Shown here in pieces: positions 30,967-39,883 of a stretch of DNA of 64,000 bases. Source of the DNA: JBDGPU01 sp042219525 (GTDB taxonomy: Archaea; Halobacteriota; Halobacteria; Halobacteriales; Haloferacaceae). The translations under genes were made by a program, and so were the position numbers. Positions within the stretch are counted from its first letter, which is position 1; every line of letters starts with the position of its first letter. Location of the stretch: positions 1 through 64,000 of the forward strand of contig JBDGPU010000009.1 of NCBI GenBank assembly GCA_042219525.1. The letters are read 5' to 3'. The notes under the pieces were generated by a model that worked only from the letters and a program-made list of their open reading frames with translations, ran no database searches and was not told where the DNA came from.

Positions 30967-32690
30967 CGTCGTTACTCGGCCACTTCGGCAACGACTACGA
31001 CACGGACGGGTTCCGAAAGTGCAGCGTCACGGGGCTGGACGTCCATCGCTCCGTCGAGAACCACGTCAAACTGTTCGGGGTGACCGCCGTTCTGGCGCTC
31101 GTCGTCGGCGGGAGCTTCGCATTCAGCGTCGCGATGACGCGCTGGGAGCTCGTGGGGCTGCTCGGGCCGAGCAGCTACTACACACACCTCAGCATGCACG
31201 CCTGGAACCTGCTGATCTTCTGGATGGTGTTCATGGAGATCGCGATCCTGTACGTCGGCGGTCCGATGGTACTCGGGCGGCGGCTCCCACTCCGCCGAGT
31301 CGCGACGGCCGGCTGGGCCGTGATGGTCCTCGGCGCCGTCGGCGTCAACTGGTCGATCTGGACGACGGAGGCACCGAACCAGGCGCCGTTGCTGACGGCG
31401 TACGTTCCCTTGCCCATCTCCCCGAGGTTCTACGGGACCGCCATCGTGTTCCTGCTCGGCGCGACCATCGCGGCGCTCCCCTTCTTCGCGGCTATCTGGC
31501 AGGAGAAGCGGGGCGCGCCGCGGAAGACCCTCCCGCTCGTCGTCTTCGGCGCGTTCGTCACCGGCGTCATCGCGGTCGAGGCCATCCTCGGCGGCATCGC
31601 GGCCTTCGGGTACGCGCTCGCGTGGCGCGTCGACCTCATCGGCTCCGTCGACGCCAACGTCTACCGCCAGCTCTACTGGATCGTCGGCCACGGCACGCAG
31701 CAGATCAACCTCGTCGCGATGATCACGGTCTGGTACTTCATCACCCACGTCGTCGGCGGCGCCGTCGTCGTCAGCGAGAAGGTGTCGCGGACGGCGTTCG
31801 TCTTTTACCTCTTCTTCATCAACCTCGGCGCGGCCCACCACTTGCTCGTCGATCCCGGCGTCTCCACCGGCTGGCGCGTCTGGAACACCTCCTACGCGTT
31901 CTACGGCGCCGCGTTCGCGAGCATGATCCACGCGTTCGCCATCCCCGCCGGCATCGAGGCAGGCCGTCGCCGACGCGGGCTCGGTGGCGGGCTGTTCGGC
32001 TGGCTCACCTCCGCCCCGTGGCGGAACCCGGTGTTCGCGGCGATCACGTTCAGCGTCATCCTCTTCGGCTTCCTCGGCGGTATCACCGGCGTCGTGATGG
32101 GCCAGTTGCAGGTGAACATGACCTGGCACAACACGTTCGCGACGGTCGGGCACTTCCACGCGACGGTCGCGCTCGGCACGACGCTGGCGTTCATGGGGCT
32201 CGTCTTCTTCGTCATCGCGACGATGTTCCGGCGCGAGTTCATCTCCGACAGACTGGCTTCGCTGCTGCCGTACGCGTACGCCGGCATGATGGGCATCGCC
32301 GTGATGATGATGATGTACATCGGCATCCTCTATGGCGTCCCACGCCGCACGGTACAGGTCGTGACGAACATCCCCGGCGCCGACTTCAGTCTCTCGGCGG
32401 CGGCGCCGCTGTTCCACGTGTTCGGCGTCTTCGCGCTCCTCGCGATCCTCTCCGGCGTCCTCTTCGTCGTCCTCGCGGTCGGTTCCATCCTGTTTGGTGA
32501 CCGGCTCGACGCCGGCGACGACGCGGGGATGCTCCCGGAAGGCGGCCTCCATCCCGACGGCGGCGAGCCGATCCACGCCGTCGAACTCCGCGGTACCTTC
32601 ACGCTCTGTCTGATCTTCATGGCCGTCTTCGTCGCTATCTACGCGCTCAACTGGTACCTGCTCACGCAGCTCTGGGCCATCGGCGCCTGA
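30963..32690 (+). CDS. Heme-copper subunit I lacking the catalytic Tyr: probable CuA-type nitric oxide reductase
   Basis: 575 residues, 12-13 TM helices. Low-spin heme His in YYTHLSMHAW (H75/H79) and GHFHATVALG (H397/H399 region); CuB/FeB ligands H243 and HH292-293. In O2 reductases the first ligand is followed at +4 by the cross-linked Tyr (H-P-x-V-Y); here the sequence is GHGTQQIN, so position +4 is Gln (Q247). Loss of this Tyr, plus CuA subunit II and a NarO-type promoter inside a nirK/NOR/DUF2249 cluster, points to an NO reductase of the eNOR/sNOR-like classes rather than a ba3 oxidase. Subunit II overlaps by ATGA. O2 reduction cannot be fully excluded from sequence. Confidence 0.82.
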   Translation: MTSLLGHFGNDYDTDGFRKCSVTGLDVHRSVENHVKLFGVTAVLALVVGGSFAFSVAMTRWELVGLLGPSSYYTHLSMHAWNLLIFWMVFMEIAILYVGGPMVLGRRLPLRRVATAGWAVMVLGAVGVNWSIWTTEAPNQAPLLTAYVPLPISPRFYGTAIVFLLGATIAALPFFAAIWQEKRGAPRKTLPLVVFGAFVTGVIAVEAILGGIAAFGYALAWRVDLIGSVDANVYRQLYWIVGHGTQQINLVAMITVWYFITHVVGGAVVVSEKVSRTAFVFYLFFINLGAAHHLLVDPGVSTGWRVWNTSYAFYGAAFASMIHAFAIPAGIEAGRRRRGLGGGLFGWLTSAPWRNPVFAAITFSVILFGFLGGITGVVMGQLQVNMTWHNTFATVGHFHATVALGTTLAFMGLVFFVIATMFRREFISDRLASLLPYAYAGMMGIAVMMMMYIGILYGVPRRTVQVVTNIPGADFSLSAAAPLFHVFGVFALLAILSGVLFVVLAVGSILFGDRLDAGDDAGMLPEGGLHPDGGEPIHAVELRGTFTLCLIFMAVFVAIYALNWYLLTQLWAIGA

Positions 32691-32730
32691 CGCGCCGGGC
32701 CCGCCCGCCTTCACCCCTCGAACCGACATC

Positions 32731-33426
32731 ATGGCACACTCGAACTCGACCGGATTCCCGGCGCGACTCCGCGGCATCGTGACCCAAGCATGGAAGAACC
32801 TCCTGAGCGTCTACTGTGCTAACACGCCGGTGTGGCGGCTGCTGAAGTCCGGCGCGCTGATCTTCCTCGGCCTATTCCTCTGGATGGGGGGCAACGTCCT
32901 TCTCGCCTACTGGCCCGATCTGACCGCGCTCGATTACGTCGCGGCATACGGGTTCGTCCTCCTGCTGTGGGGACCCCTGACCCACCTGGTCGTGGTTCCG
33001 GCCATCATCCGACTGCGACGGACGGCCAGCCATCCCGCGGTTCGGCAGGTCGTCGAGCACGCCTCGAAGCTCAACTATGGCCTCTTCCTCGCACTCGTGG
33101 TCGTCGTCGGGGCCACGACTCCGGGCGTGATGCTGTTCGACTTCACCGCCGCCCTCGGCGAGTCGGGCTCCACAGTCGACGCCGAGGTCGTCTGCGACGT
33201 CGGCGCGGAGACGGTCAGCTGCCACCTGGAGAAATCCCACGGCGTCGACCACGTCGTCCTCGTTTCCGGTGGTGAGGAACTCGACCGGGCCGCGACCCCG
33301 CCGTATCGCGTCACGGCTCCGCGGAAGAAGCTGGCCAGGGGACCGACCGGGAGGCAGTACGTCATCGAGCTCCGGAACGCGGACGGTGAGACGGTGCGGC
33401 GGTTCGTCCGCATCGTCGACGGCTAG
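32731..33426 (+). CDS. Membrane protein following the CuA enzyme, possible accessory subunit
   Basis: 231 residues. Three TM helices (about 40-60, 68-92, 112-135) with a conserved-looking NVLLAYWPDLTALD loop, then an outward beta-rich domain (about 145-231) containing two cysteines (VCDVGAETVSCHLEK) that could form a disulphide. It starts 40 bp after subunit I and has no own NarO-type site, so it is probably the fourth gene of that operon. No family recognised; accessory or assembly role inferred from context only. Confidence 0.65.
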   Translation: MAHSNSTGFPARLRGIVTQAWKNLLSVYCANTPVWRLLKSGALIFLGLFLWMGGNVLLAYWPDLTALDYVAAYGFVLLLWGPLTHLVVVPAIIRLRRTASHPAVRQVVEHASKLNYGLFLALVVVVGATTPGVMLFDFTAALGESGSTVDAEVVCDVGAETVSCHLEKSHGVDHVVLVSGGEELDRAATPPYRVTAPRKKLARGPTGRQYVIELRNADGETVRRFVRIVDG

Positions 33427-33532
33427 AACCGCGACGCCGACTACCGCGGCTTCCGGTGGCTCGCCGGAGTCTCCTGCCTGTGGCGTCGGTCGGCCAAAGG
33501 TTTAGGGACGATTCGGCGCAAATCTCGGTGAA

Positions 33533-34006
33533 ATGGTTGCTACAGGTGAGACCGCGCCGCCGTTTACTGCGACGTACAGGGGAAGCGACCACGAGACGTT
33601 CGACCTCGAGGAGCACCTTGGCGACGGACCGGTGCTCCTGGCGTTCTTCCCGGGAGCATTCACGCCGCCGTGTTCGAACGAGATGGTCGCGCTGCAGGAC
33701 CACATCGAGGCGTTCCGGGACGCCGGCGCGGTCGTGTTCGGTGTCAGCGCCGACTCGTCGTTCTCGCTCGGTGCGTTCGCGGACGAGTACGACCTCGACT
33801 TCGACCTGGTTAGCGACATGAACGGGGACGCCATCGAGGCCTACGACCTCTCGATGGACATCCCGGACCTCGGGCTGTACGGCATCGCGAACCGGGCCGT
33901 CTTCGTCCTCGACGAGGACGGCACCGTCACGTACAGCTGGGTCGCTGACGATCCGACGAACGAACCCGACTACGAGGCGCTCGTCGCGGCCGTCGAGAGC
34001 GCGTAG
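33533..34006 (+). CDS. Peroxiredoxin (AhpC-TSA / AhpE-like)
   Basis: 157 residues with a thioredoxin fold. The peroxidatic motif is FFPGAFTPPCSNEM (P-x3-T-x2-C, about 41-54). No second conserved Cys, so 1-Cys type, close to AhpE. It reduces H2O2, organic peroxides or peroxynitrite, the last being relevant beside NO-producing enzymes. The ATG at 33533 sits directly before the antiparallel N-terminal strand (APPFTATYRG). Separate promoter (a weak TTTAGG box about 28 nt upstream); no NarO-type site. Confidence 0.88.
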   Translation: MVATGETAPPFTATYRGSDHETFDLEEHLGDGPVLLAFFPGAFTPPCSNEMVALQDHIEAFRDAGAVVFGVSADSSFSLGAFADEYDLDFDLVSDMNGDAIEAYDLSMDIPDLGLYGIANRAVFVLDEDGTVTYSWVADDPTNEPDYEALVAAVESA

Positions 34007-34051
34007 CGACGTCCCTGCGGTCGGACCGCAGGGTCTACATCGTGGCCGGTC

Positions 34052-36658
34052 TCAGCGATCCGTCGGGACCACGCTCCGCGTCGAGTTCGACACGACGATC
34101 AGGCTGCTCGCGGCCATCGCGAGCGCCGCGAAAAGGGGGTTGAGCAGCCCGGCCACGGCCAGGGGGATCGCGACGGCGTTGTACCCCAGCGCCCAACAAA
34201 GGTTCTCGCGGATGCGACGCCGCGTGCCCGCCGTCAGCGCGAACACGTCGCCGACCGCCCGGAGGTCGTCGGTGGCGACGACGACGTCGGCGGCGTCCGT
34301 CGCTCGCGCGGTGCCGTTGCCGACGGCGATACCGAGGTCGGCCGCCGCGAGCGCCGGCGCGTCGTTCGTGCCGTCCCCGACCATCACCGTCGTTCCCTCG
34401 GCCGCGAACCGCCGGATCGTCTCGACTTTCCCCGCAGGCGGCACGCCCGTGAACACTTCGTCGACGATCCCGGACTCGCGGAAGCGCTCGGCGCTGTTGC
34501 CCGCGTCGCCGGTGAGCACGACCACTTCCCGGTCCGCGAACGCCGCCAGCGCGTCGGTCCAGCCCTCGCGCTCGCGGTCGACGAGGGTCACGACGCCGCG
34601 AGCGGCGCCGTCCCAGCCGACGACCACCGGTAGCGCCCCGCGGCCGTCCGCGGCCGCGACGCGCTCGGCGACGTCGTCGGGGACCGGACCCGCCTCGCGT
34701 CGGACGAGGTCCGGCGTCCCCACGACGACCCGGTCGCCATCGACGGTGCCGGCGACGCCCTCGCCCGGGTGACGCTCGAAGTCAGTCGCGTCCGGGAGCG
34801 AGGCTGCTGCCTTCGTGGGCGATTCAGGCGGTGTCGCTGCCGCCGATTCAGGCGTCGTCGCTGCCGCCGATTCACCCACCGTCGCCTCCGCTGATTCACC
34901 CGCCGTCGCCTCCGACGGTTCACCCGCCGTCGCCGCCGCGGTCCCCTCGACCCCGCCGTCCGGCTGTGGGCCGGGTGCAGGCTCCCCGTCCCCTGCTCGC
35001 ATCGCGTCGAGTACGGCATCCGCGACGGGGTGGTCGGAGAACCGCTCGACGGCGGCTGCTCGACGCAGGGTTCGGTCGTCCCCGTGGACCGCCGCGACCG
35101 ACATCGTCCCGGTCGTGAGCGTCCCGGTCTTGTCGAAAACGATGGTCTCGGCGTCCGGGGCTGCCTCGAACACGGCTTCGTTGGTGAACACGATGCCGCG
35201 CGCGAGGGCGTCCCGCAACCCCGCCGACACCGCGAGCGGCGTGGCCAGCCCCATCGCGCAGGGACAGGAGACGACGAGGACGGTGAGTCCGGCCAGGAGG
35301 GCGGTGGCGACCGTGGCGCCGGTCGCGAGCTGCCAGGCCGTCACGCCGAGACCGAGCAGGAGAACGAGCGGAACGAACACCGTCGCCAGCGCGTCGGCGA
35401 GCCGCTGTGCGCCCGGCGTCGCCGTCTGGATCTCCCAGAGCGCGGCCGCAATGCGGTCGGCGGTGCTCTCGACCTCGGGACCCACGGTGACGACCAGCGC
35501 GTGGTCCGTGACGACCGCACCGCCGGCCACCTCGTCGCCGGGCTCCTTCGTGACTGGCAGCGACTCGCCGGTGAGCACCGACTCGTCGACGTCGGCGACC
35601 CCCTCGGCGACCGTGCCGTCGACGGGCACGCGCTCGCCGGGGGGCACGACGAGGCGGTCGCCCGGTTCGAGATCGTCGACGGCGACGGTCTCGCGGCCGT
35701 CGTCGGTCAGTCGAGTCGCCTCGCGGACTCGTGCCGCCGTCACGTCCGAGAGCAACGTCGTCGCCCGCGACCGAACGCGGTTCTCGTAGAACCGGCCGAG
35801 TGTGACGACGATCACGACCGCGACGGTGACGTCGTAGTAGAGGTGGGTGCTCCCGGTCGCGAGCGCGACGGTGCTGTACGCGTACGCCGAGAGCGCGGCC
35901 GTCGCGACGAGCAGGTCCATGTTCGGGCGGCGCGCCCGGACGCTCACCCAGGCCCCGCGCAGGAGGGGGGCGCCGGTGTAGGCGAGGACACCTGTCGTCA
36001 GCAGGGCGATGAACGCGAGCGGGAGGTAGCGCCCGGCGGGCGTCGTCGTGTCCACCGCGAGGACGCCGGTGTCGACGCCGACGTAGCTCGGATACAGCGT
36101 GAAGACGTACCAGGGCATCACGAGCATCGCGAGGAACCCGCCGACGACGAGTCGCTGGACGGTCTCGAACTCGCGGTCGGCCGCGGCGCTCGACCCGCCG
36201 GATTCGTCGGCTGCGCCGTCCCCGTCCCCGACGCCGTCGGCCTCGGTGGTGCCGTCCCGGAACCGAAACGAGTAGCCGTAGCCCGAGAGCCGGTCGGGGA
36301 GCGCGCCCTCGGTGACGAGATCCGGATCGTAGACGACGCGGGTCGTCTCCGTGGCGTAGTTCGCCTCGACCGCGTAGACGCCGTCGGTCTCGTCGCCGCG
36401 CAGGGTCAGGAACGCCTCGCAGGTCGTACAGTGCATGCCGTCGACCGCGAGGAACGTCTCCGCGGCGTCCTCCGGCTGGTCGCGGTCGAGACCGGCGTTG
36501 GGGACGGCCGCTCCGGTCTCCGCGTCATCGACGCCCTCGACGTCGTCGAGGCGCCGGTACACGGCGAGACAGCCGCGGCAGCAGAACTCGCCGTCGACGT
36601 CCGGCGCTGTCGACGGGCTCTCGCCGACCGGGAGCTCGCAGAGGCGACACGCTGGCAT
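34052..36658 (-). CDS. Copper-translocating P1B-type ATPase
   Basis: 868 residues. N-terminal metal domain with CRLCELPVGE and FCCRGCLAVYRRL (about 4-40), then an HMA domain with MHCTTCEAF (about 73). Eight TM helices; the transport site CPCAMGLATPL near 468, phosphorylation site DKTGTLTTG, and hinge MVGDGTNDAPALAAADLG near 780. CPC marks Cu+ transport. The architecture matches the FixI/CopA2 branch, which exports Cu for assembly of cuproenzymes such as oxidases, NOR or NirK. The N-domain carries a 60-residue low-complexity insert of Glu-Ser-Ala-Ala-Thr repeats. A NarO-type site at -38 supports co-induction with nirK, encoded just upstream on the same strand. Confidence 0.9.
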   Translation of the reverse strand: MPACRLCELPVGESPSTAPDVDGEFCCRGCLAVYRRLDDVEGVDDAETGAAVPNAGLDRDQPEDAAETFLAVDGMHCTTCEAFLTLRGDETDGVYAVEANYATETTRVVYDPDLVTEGALPDRLSGYGYSFRFRDGTTEADGVGDGDGAADESGGSSAAADREFETVQRLVVGGFLAMLVMPWYVFTLYPSYVGVDTGVLAVDTTTPAGRYLPLAFIALLTTGVLAYTGAPLLRGAWVSVRARRPNMDLLVATAALSAYAYSTVALATGSTHLYYDVTVAVVIVVTLGRFYENRVRSRATTLLSDVTAARVREATRLTDDGRETVAVDDLEPGDRLVVPPGERVPVDGTVAEGVADVDESVLTGESLPVTKEPGDEVAGGAVVTDHALVVTVGPEVESTADRIAAALWEIQTATPGAQRLADALATVFVPLVLLLGLGVTAWQLATGATVATALLAGLTVLVVSCPCAMGLATPLAVSAGLRDALARGIVFTNEAVFEAAPDAETIVFDKTGTLTTGTMSVAAVHGDDRTLRRAAAVERFSDHPVADAVLDAMRAGDGEPAPGPQPDGGVEGTAAATAGEPSEATAGESAEATVGESAAATTPESAAATPPESPTKAAASLPDATDFERHPGEGVAGTVDGDRVVVGTPDLVRREAGPVPDDVAERVAAADGRGALPVVVGWDGAARGVVTLVDREREGWTDALAAFADREVVVLTGDAGNSAERFRESGIVDEVFTGVPPAGKVETIRRFAAEGTTVMVGDGTNDAPALAAADLGIAVGNGTARATDAADVVVATDDLRAVGDVFALTAGTRRRIRENLCWALGYNAVAIPLAVAGLLNPLFAALAMAASSLIVVSNSTRSVVPTDR
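34808..34945. repeat. Coding minisatellite in the copper ATPase N-domain
   Basis: On the plus strand, units like GATTCACCCGCCGTCGCCTCC (about 18-27 bp, variants GCTGCCGCC and GTCGCTGCC) repeat seven or more times, encoding (E-S/P-x-A-A-T) units. Similar in composition to the 15-bp tract at 15268. Confidence 0.65.
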
Positions 36659-36696
36659 TGTGGGTCGTTACAGTCGAAGGGGCGAAGAAGGCAGGG

Positions 36697-36708
36697 CGAA
36701 GGTGTTCG
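36697..36708. promoter_or_regulatory. NarO-type site upstream of the copper ATPase
   Basis: CGAAGGTGTTCG, one mismatch in the left half, 38 nt before the ATG at 36658: the same spacing as in five other genes. Confidence 0.6.
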
Positions 36709-36802
36709 GCTGGCGATGCTTCCCGGGCTGCGGGCTCGATTCGGCCCTACCGGCCCGGTCGGCCGACGTCGGGTCAGATCGGTCCGGTCGGCCGACGCGG
36801 GG

Positions 36803-37879
36803 TCAGGGGTCGGGGTCGAACACCTCGGGCTCCGCGCTGCCCTTGACGTTGATGACGCTCAGCGCCCCGCGGCGGCCGGCACGGGTCAGCGCGTGGTCGA
36901 CCATCTTGATCGGGCCAGGGACCGGCGTGTCCATCTTCGCGGCGGAGACGGTGCCGGGAGCCACCGGGGTCGTCTCGACGTTCCGGGCCGGGTCGCTGAC
37001 GAGGTCGCCGTCGCGGTAGAGCTTCGACCAGACGTTCCCGATCGGGTGCCAGGACGACAGCAGGTTCGGGCCGCCGTTCGAGAGGAACACGCGGACGTCG
37101 TCGCCCTTCTTCACGTCGATCGGGCCGTAGCGGTCGCCCGTGAAGGCGTACGGCTCGCCGTTGAACACGACGTAGGTCGGGTCCTCCTGCTTCATCGCCT
37201 CCATGTCGAACTCGTGGTGGCCCTTCTCGCCGACCTCGCCGGTCGTGTAGAGCTCGTGCTGGCCGAAGAAGAGCTCGTGGTCGACCTCGGGGAGCCCCTC
37301 CTTCGGTTCGACAAGCAGTGAGCCGAACATCCCCGAGCTGATGTGCATGTCCAGGTTCGGGACCGCACAGTGGTAGATGAACGCGCCGGGGTAGGAGGCC
37401 GTGAACTCGATCTCGGTCGGCCCCTCTCCCGGGGCGAGGGTCGTCGCCTCCGCACCCCCGCCCGGGCCGTAGATGGCGTGGGAGTCGACGTTGTGCGGCA
37501 TGTCGTTCTCCGCGGGGTTCTCGAACCGCAACCGGATGCGGTCGCCGACGCGGGCCCGGAGCATCGGTCCGGGCACGCGCCCGTTGAAGGTCATGTAGTT
37601 GAACGTGACCCCGGGTTCGATCTCGGCGGTCACCTCCTCGGCCCTGAGCGTGAACTCGAGGGTCCGTGGCTCGTCCCGGTCGATCGGGTCGGGGATGTTC
37701 GTCGGGTCGGCAGCGACACGGTCGACGTCCACCGACTTCGCGGCGTCGAGCCCGCTCGTCGCCGCCGTGGTTTTTGGCGCAGTTGATCCTTCACCCATAC
37801 AGCCGGCGAGCATGCCTGCACCGCTGAGGCCAACCGCCTGTAGGAATCGACGACGTCGGGTTTCGAACTGTTGGGACAT
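36803..37879 (-). CDS. nirK: Copper-containing nitrite reductase (NO-forming)
   Basis: 358 residues. Tat-type leader (RRRRFLQAVGLSGAGMLAGC, with lipobox-like AGC) and two cupredoxin domains. It reduces nitrite to NO outside the membrane. Type 1 copper set: His in NMPHNVDSHA region and YHCAVPNLDMHISSGMFG (Cys, His, Met; about 190-207). Type 2 ligands: H of VDSHAIYG, H of FIYHC and H of SSWHPIG (about 283). The catalytic Asp is in MPHNVD. Length equals haloarchaeal NirK proteins. It precedes the copper ATPase by 144 bp on the same strand. The upstream 300 bp hold repeated CGAAC/GTTCG dyads. Halocyanin (56228) is a likely donor. Confidence 0.95.
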   Translation of the reverse strand: MSQQFETRRRRFLQAVGLSGAGMLAGCMGEGSTAPKTTAATSGLDAAKSVDVDRVAADPTNIPDPIDRDEPRTLEFTLRAEEVTAEIEPGVTFNYMTFNGRVPGPMLRARVGDRIRLRFENPAENDMPHNVDSHAIYGPGGGAEATTLAPGEGPTEIEFTASYPGAFIYHCAVPNLDMHISSGMFGSLLVEPKEGLPEVDHELFFGQHELYTTGEVGEKGHHEFDMEAMKQEDPTYVVFNGEPYAFTGDRYGPIDVKKGDDVRVFLSNGGPNLLSSWHPIGNVWSKLYRDGDLVSDPARNVETTPVAPGTVSAAKMDTPVPGPIKMVDHALTRAGRRGALSVINVKGSAEPEVFDPDP

Positions 37880-37957
37880 TGGGTCTCCCTCCAGTTGAGC
37901 ATACGGGCAACTTTCACTAATATCGGTGAGAAGATTCCAACAATACGAGAGTCAAAG

Positions 37958-38025
37958 GGAACATGTCTGGTGCATAGTACTTAAAACAGGCTTTCGGCCG
38001 TGATTAGCTCGAACGAACGTGTGCG
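37958..38025. promoter_or_regulatory. Degenerate NarO-type dyads and TATA of nirK
   Basis: GGAACATGTCTG (37958-37969) and CGAACGTGTGCG (38014-38025, one mismatch) flank a minus-strand TTTTAAGTACTA box near 37976-37987. They lie 78 and 134 nt from the nirK ATG. Confidence 0.45.
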
Positions 38026-38053
38026 AGTTCCCGACTGACGAGGGACCAGTCCT

Positions 38054-38142
38054 GAACTACTGTTCGGTGGGTCACGGCCCGGACCCGAACCACTATTCGG
38101 TGGGTCGCAGCCCGGACCCGAACCACTGTTCGGTGGGCGGCC
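38054..38142. repeat. Three 33-bp tandem repeats, each carrying a GAAC-N4-GTTC dyad
   Basis: Units start at 38054, 38087 and 38120. Each contains a dyad: TGAACTACTGTTCG, CGAACCACTATTCG and CGAACCACTGTTCG (the last perfect). They lie 175-255 bp upstream of nirK, in the only intergenic space on that side. 33 bp is close to three DNA turns, so the dyads face the same side. Confidence 0.7.
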
Positions 38143-38191
38143 ACGGCGGTGTGAACGGCCTCTCGAGAACTGAACGTAGTCGCGACCCGGC

Positions 38192-39757
38192 TCAGTTGGC
38201 CGTCCTCTCGCGGACGAGGACCGCCCAGGCAATTGCGGCGACGAGGAACCCGACGAACCCGTAGCGCGCGTCGACGGCGGTGAGGAGCGCGGCGGCGACG
38301 AACAACGAGGCGACGACGACGCTATTGCCCACCAGCCGCCCTCGGATCCGGGCCTCCCGCTCGCGACGCGAGGCGACGTTCGCGTGAGTCGACTCGGCCT
38401 CCTCGACCAGCGACTCGACCTTTTCGGGCAGTCGGATCGATGCTTCGAGCGCGTTGGCGAGCTGCTCGCGGCGCTCCTCGACGAGCTCTTCGGCGCCGCG
38501 TTCCAGCCAGCCCTGCTCTCGGAGGTACTGACGAACCTCGGTGACGAAGTCGAACTCGGGGTCGAGCTGCCGGCAGACGCCCTCCCCGACCGTTCCGACC
38601 CGGATGAGCAGCATCACCGACGGCGGGATTCGGAAGGGCAGCTCGTACATCATCTCGCCGAGTTCGGCGACGATGTCCCGCCAGGTGAGCCCCTCGCGAG
38701 CTTTCAGCTCCTCGACGACGAGCGATAGCACGCGGCCGACCTCGGCGCGGTCCGCGTCCGGGTCGAGCACGTTGAGGTCCACCAGCGCGTCCATCAGCAT
38801 GTCGACGTCCTCGTGGACGACGGAGCGATAGAGGTCGATGATCGTCGACTGCATCTCCGGGCCGAGGCGGTCGCTCATCCCGAAGTCGTAGATAACGAGC
38901 TGGCCGTCCTCGTTGACCGCGAGGTTCCCCGGGTGCGGATCCGCCTGATACACGCCATGGACGAGCCCCATCTCCATGTACACAGTGAGGATCCGGCGGG
39001 CGTACTCGGTCGGGTCGTACCCACGCGCCCGCAGCTCTTCGGTGTCGGTGATCTTGGTCCCCTCGAGGTAGTCCATCGTCAGCACGCGCTCCGTGGAGAC
39101 GTCGTCGTAGGCTTCGGGAACCCGAACGCGCTCGTCGTCCGCGAAGTCCTCGCGGATCTCGATCATGATCCGCCGCTCGCGGTCGAAGTCCAGCTCCTCG
39201 AAGATGACGCGCTCGAAGTCGTCCGCGAGGTTCCGCAGCGAGTACTCGTACTGCTCCGGGACGAAGCGCACGAACGCGGGCAGCAGCCAGTTGATCACCC
39301 GGAGGTCGGTGTCGATCAGCGGTTCGATTCCGGGGCGTCGCACCTTGATCGCGACGTCGTTGCCCTCGTAGTTCGCCCGGTAGACGAACGCGAGCGACCC
39401 CCCGGCGACCTCCCGGACGTCCTCGAAGGGGTCGCCCTCGAACGTCGCCTCCAGGACTTCCCGCGGATCGCCGGTCACCTCCTCCGGCACGGTGTCCTGT
39501 AGCTGTGAGAGCTCCTCGCGGTACACCTTCGGGACGAGGTCCGGCCGGACGGAGAGCACCTGCCCGATCTTGACGAACGTCGGCCCGAGCGACAGCATCG
39601 TCTCGCGGAGCCGCGTCGCCCGCTCGCGGTGCGTCTTCTCGGAGATCTGCCGGGGTGGTCCGAAGAGCAGGAATCGCTGACGGTCCCGCAGGTACGCGAC
39701 GATGAAGGGGAGAAAGTGACGAAGGATCCGAACGAACCGACGATAGAATCCGACCAC
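38192..39757 (-). CDS. ABC1/UbiB-family atypical kinase
   Basis: 521 residues from a GTG at 39757 (an ATG at 39853 would add 32 poorly conserved, Arg/Pro-rich residues and is less likely). The UbiB-type kinase fold has its hallmark KxGQ motif in GPTFVKIGQVLSVRPD, the Ala-rich loop AGGSLAFVYRA, the VAIKV Lys, HGVYQADPHPGNLAV and the DFG-like YDFGMSDRLG. Two C-terminal TM helices (about 475-515) anchor it. These proteins support isoprenoid-quinone or lipid metabolism; haloarchaea usually encode several. Monocistronic. Confidence 0.88.
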   Translation of the reverse strand: MVGFYRRFVRILRHFLPFIVAYLRDRQRFLLFGPPRQISEKTHRERATRLRETMLSLGPTFVKIGQVLSVRPDLVPKVYREELSQLQDTVPEEVTGDPREVLEATFEGDPFEDVREVAGGSLAFVYRANYEGNDVAIKVRRPGIEPLIDTDLRVINWLLPAFVRFVPEQYEYSLRNLADDFERVIFEELDFDRERRIMIEIREDFADDERVRVPEAYDDVSTERVLTMDYLEGTKITDTEELRARGYDPTEYARRILTVYMEMGLVHGVYQADPHPGNLAVNEDGQLVIYDFGMSDRLGPEMQSTIIDLYRSVVHEDVDMLMDALVDLNVLDPDADRAEVGRVLSLVVEELKAREGLTWRDIVAELGEMMYELPFRIPPSVMLLIRVGTVGEGVCRQLDPEFDFVTEVRQYLREQGWLERGAEELVEERREQLANALEASIRLPEKVESLVEEAESTHANVASRREREARIRGRLVGNSVVVASLFVAAALLTAVDARYGFVGFLVAAIAWAVLVRERTAN

Positions 39758-39883
39758 GACTACCCTGAACGTGCACCGGCACCGTCTTGATGGTGGTGGC
39801 TCCGTCGAACGGTCATTTGTCGGTGGTCGTCGGCTCGGTAACTGACCCATCAAAACGGGATCTTACCCTCCAACGACAGGTCC

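Noticed and set aside
30963..32690. Standard ba3-type oxygen reductase
   Set aside because: The position of the cross-linked Tyr is Gln and the context is denitrification; an oxygen-reducing role was therefore not chosen as the main call.
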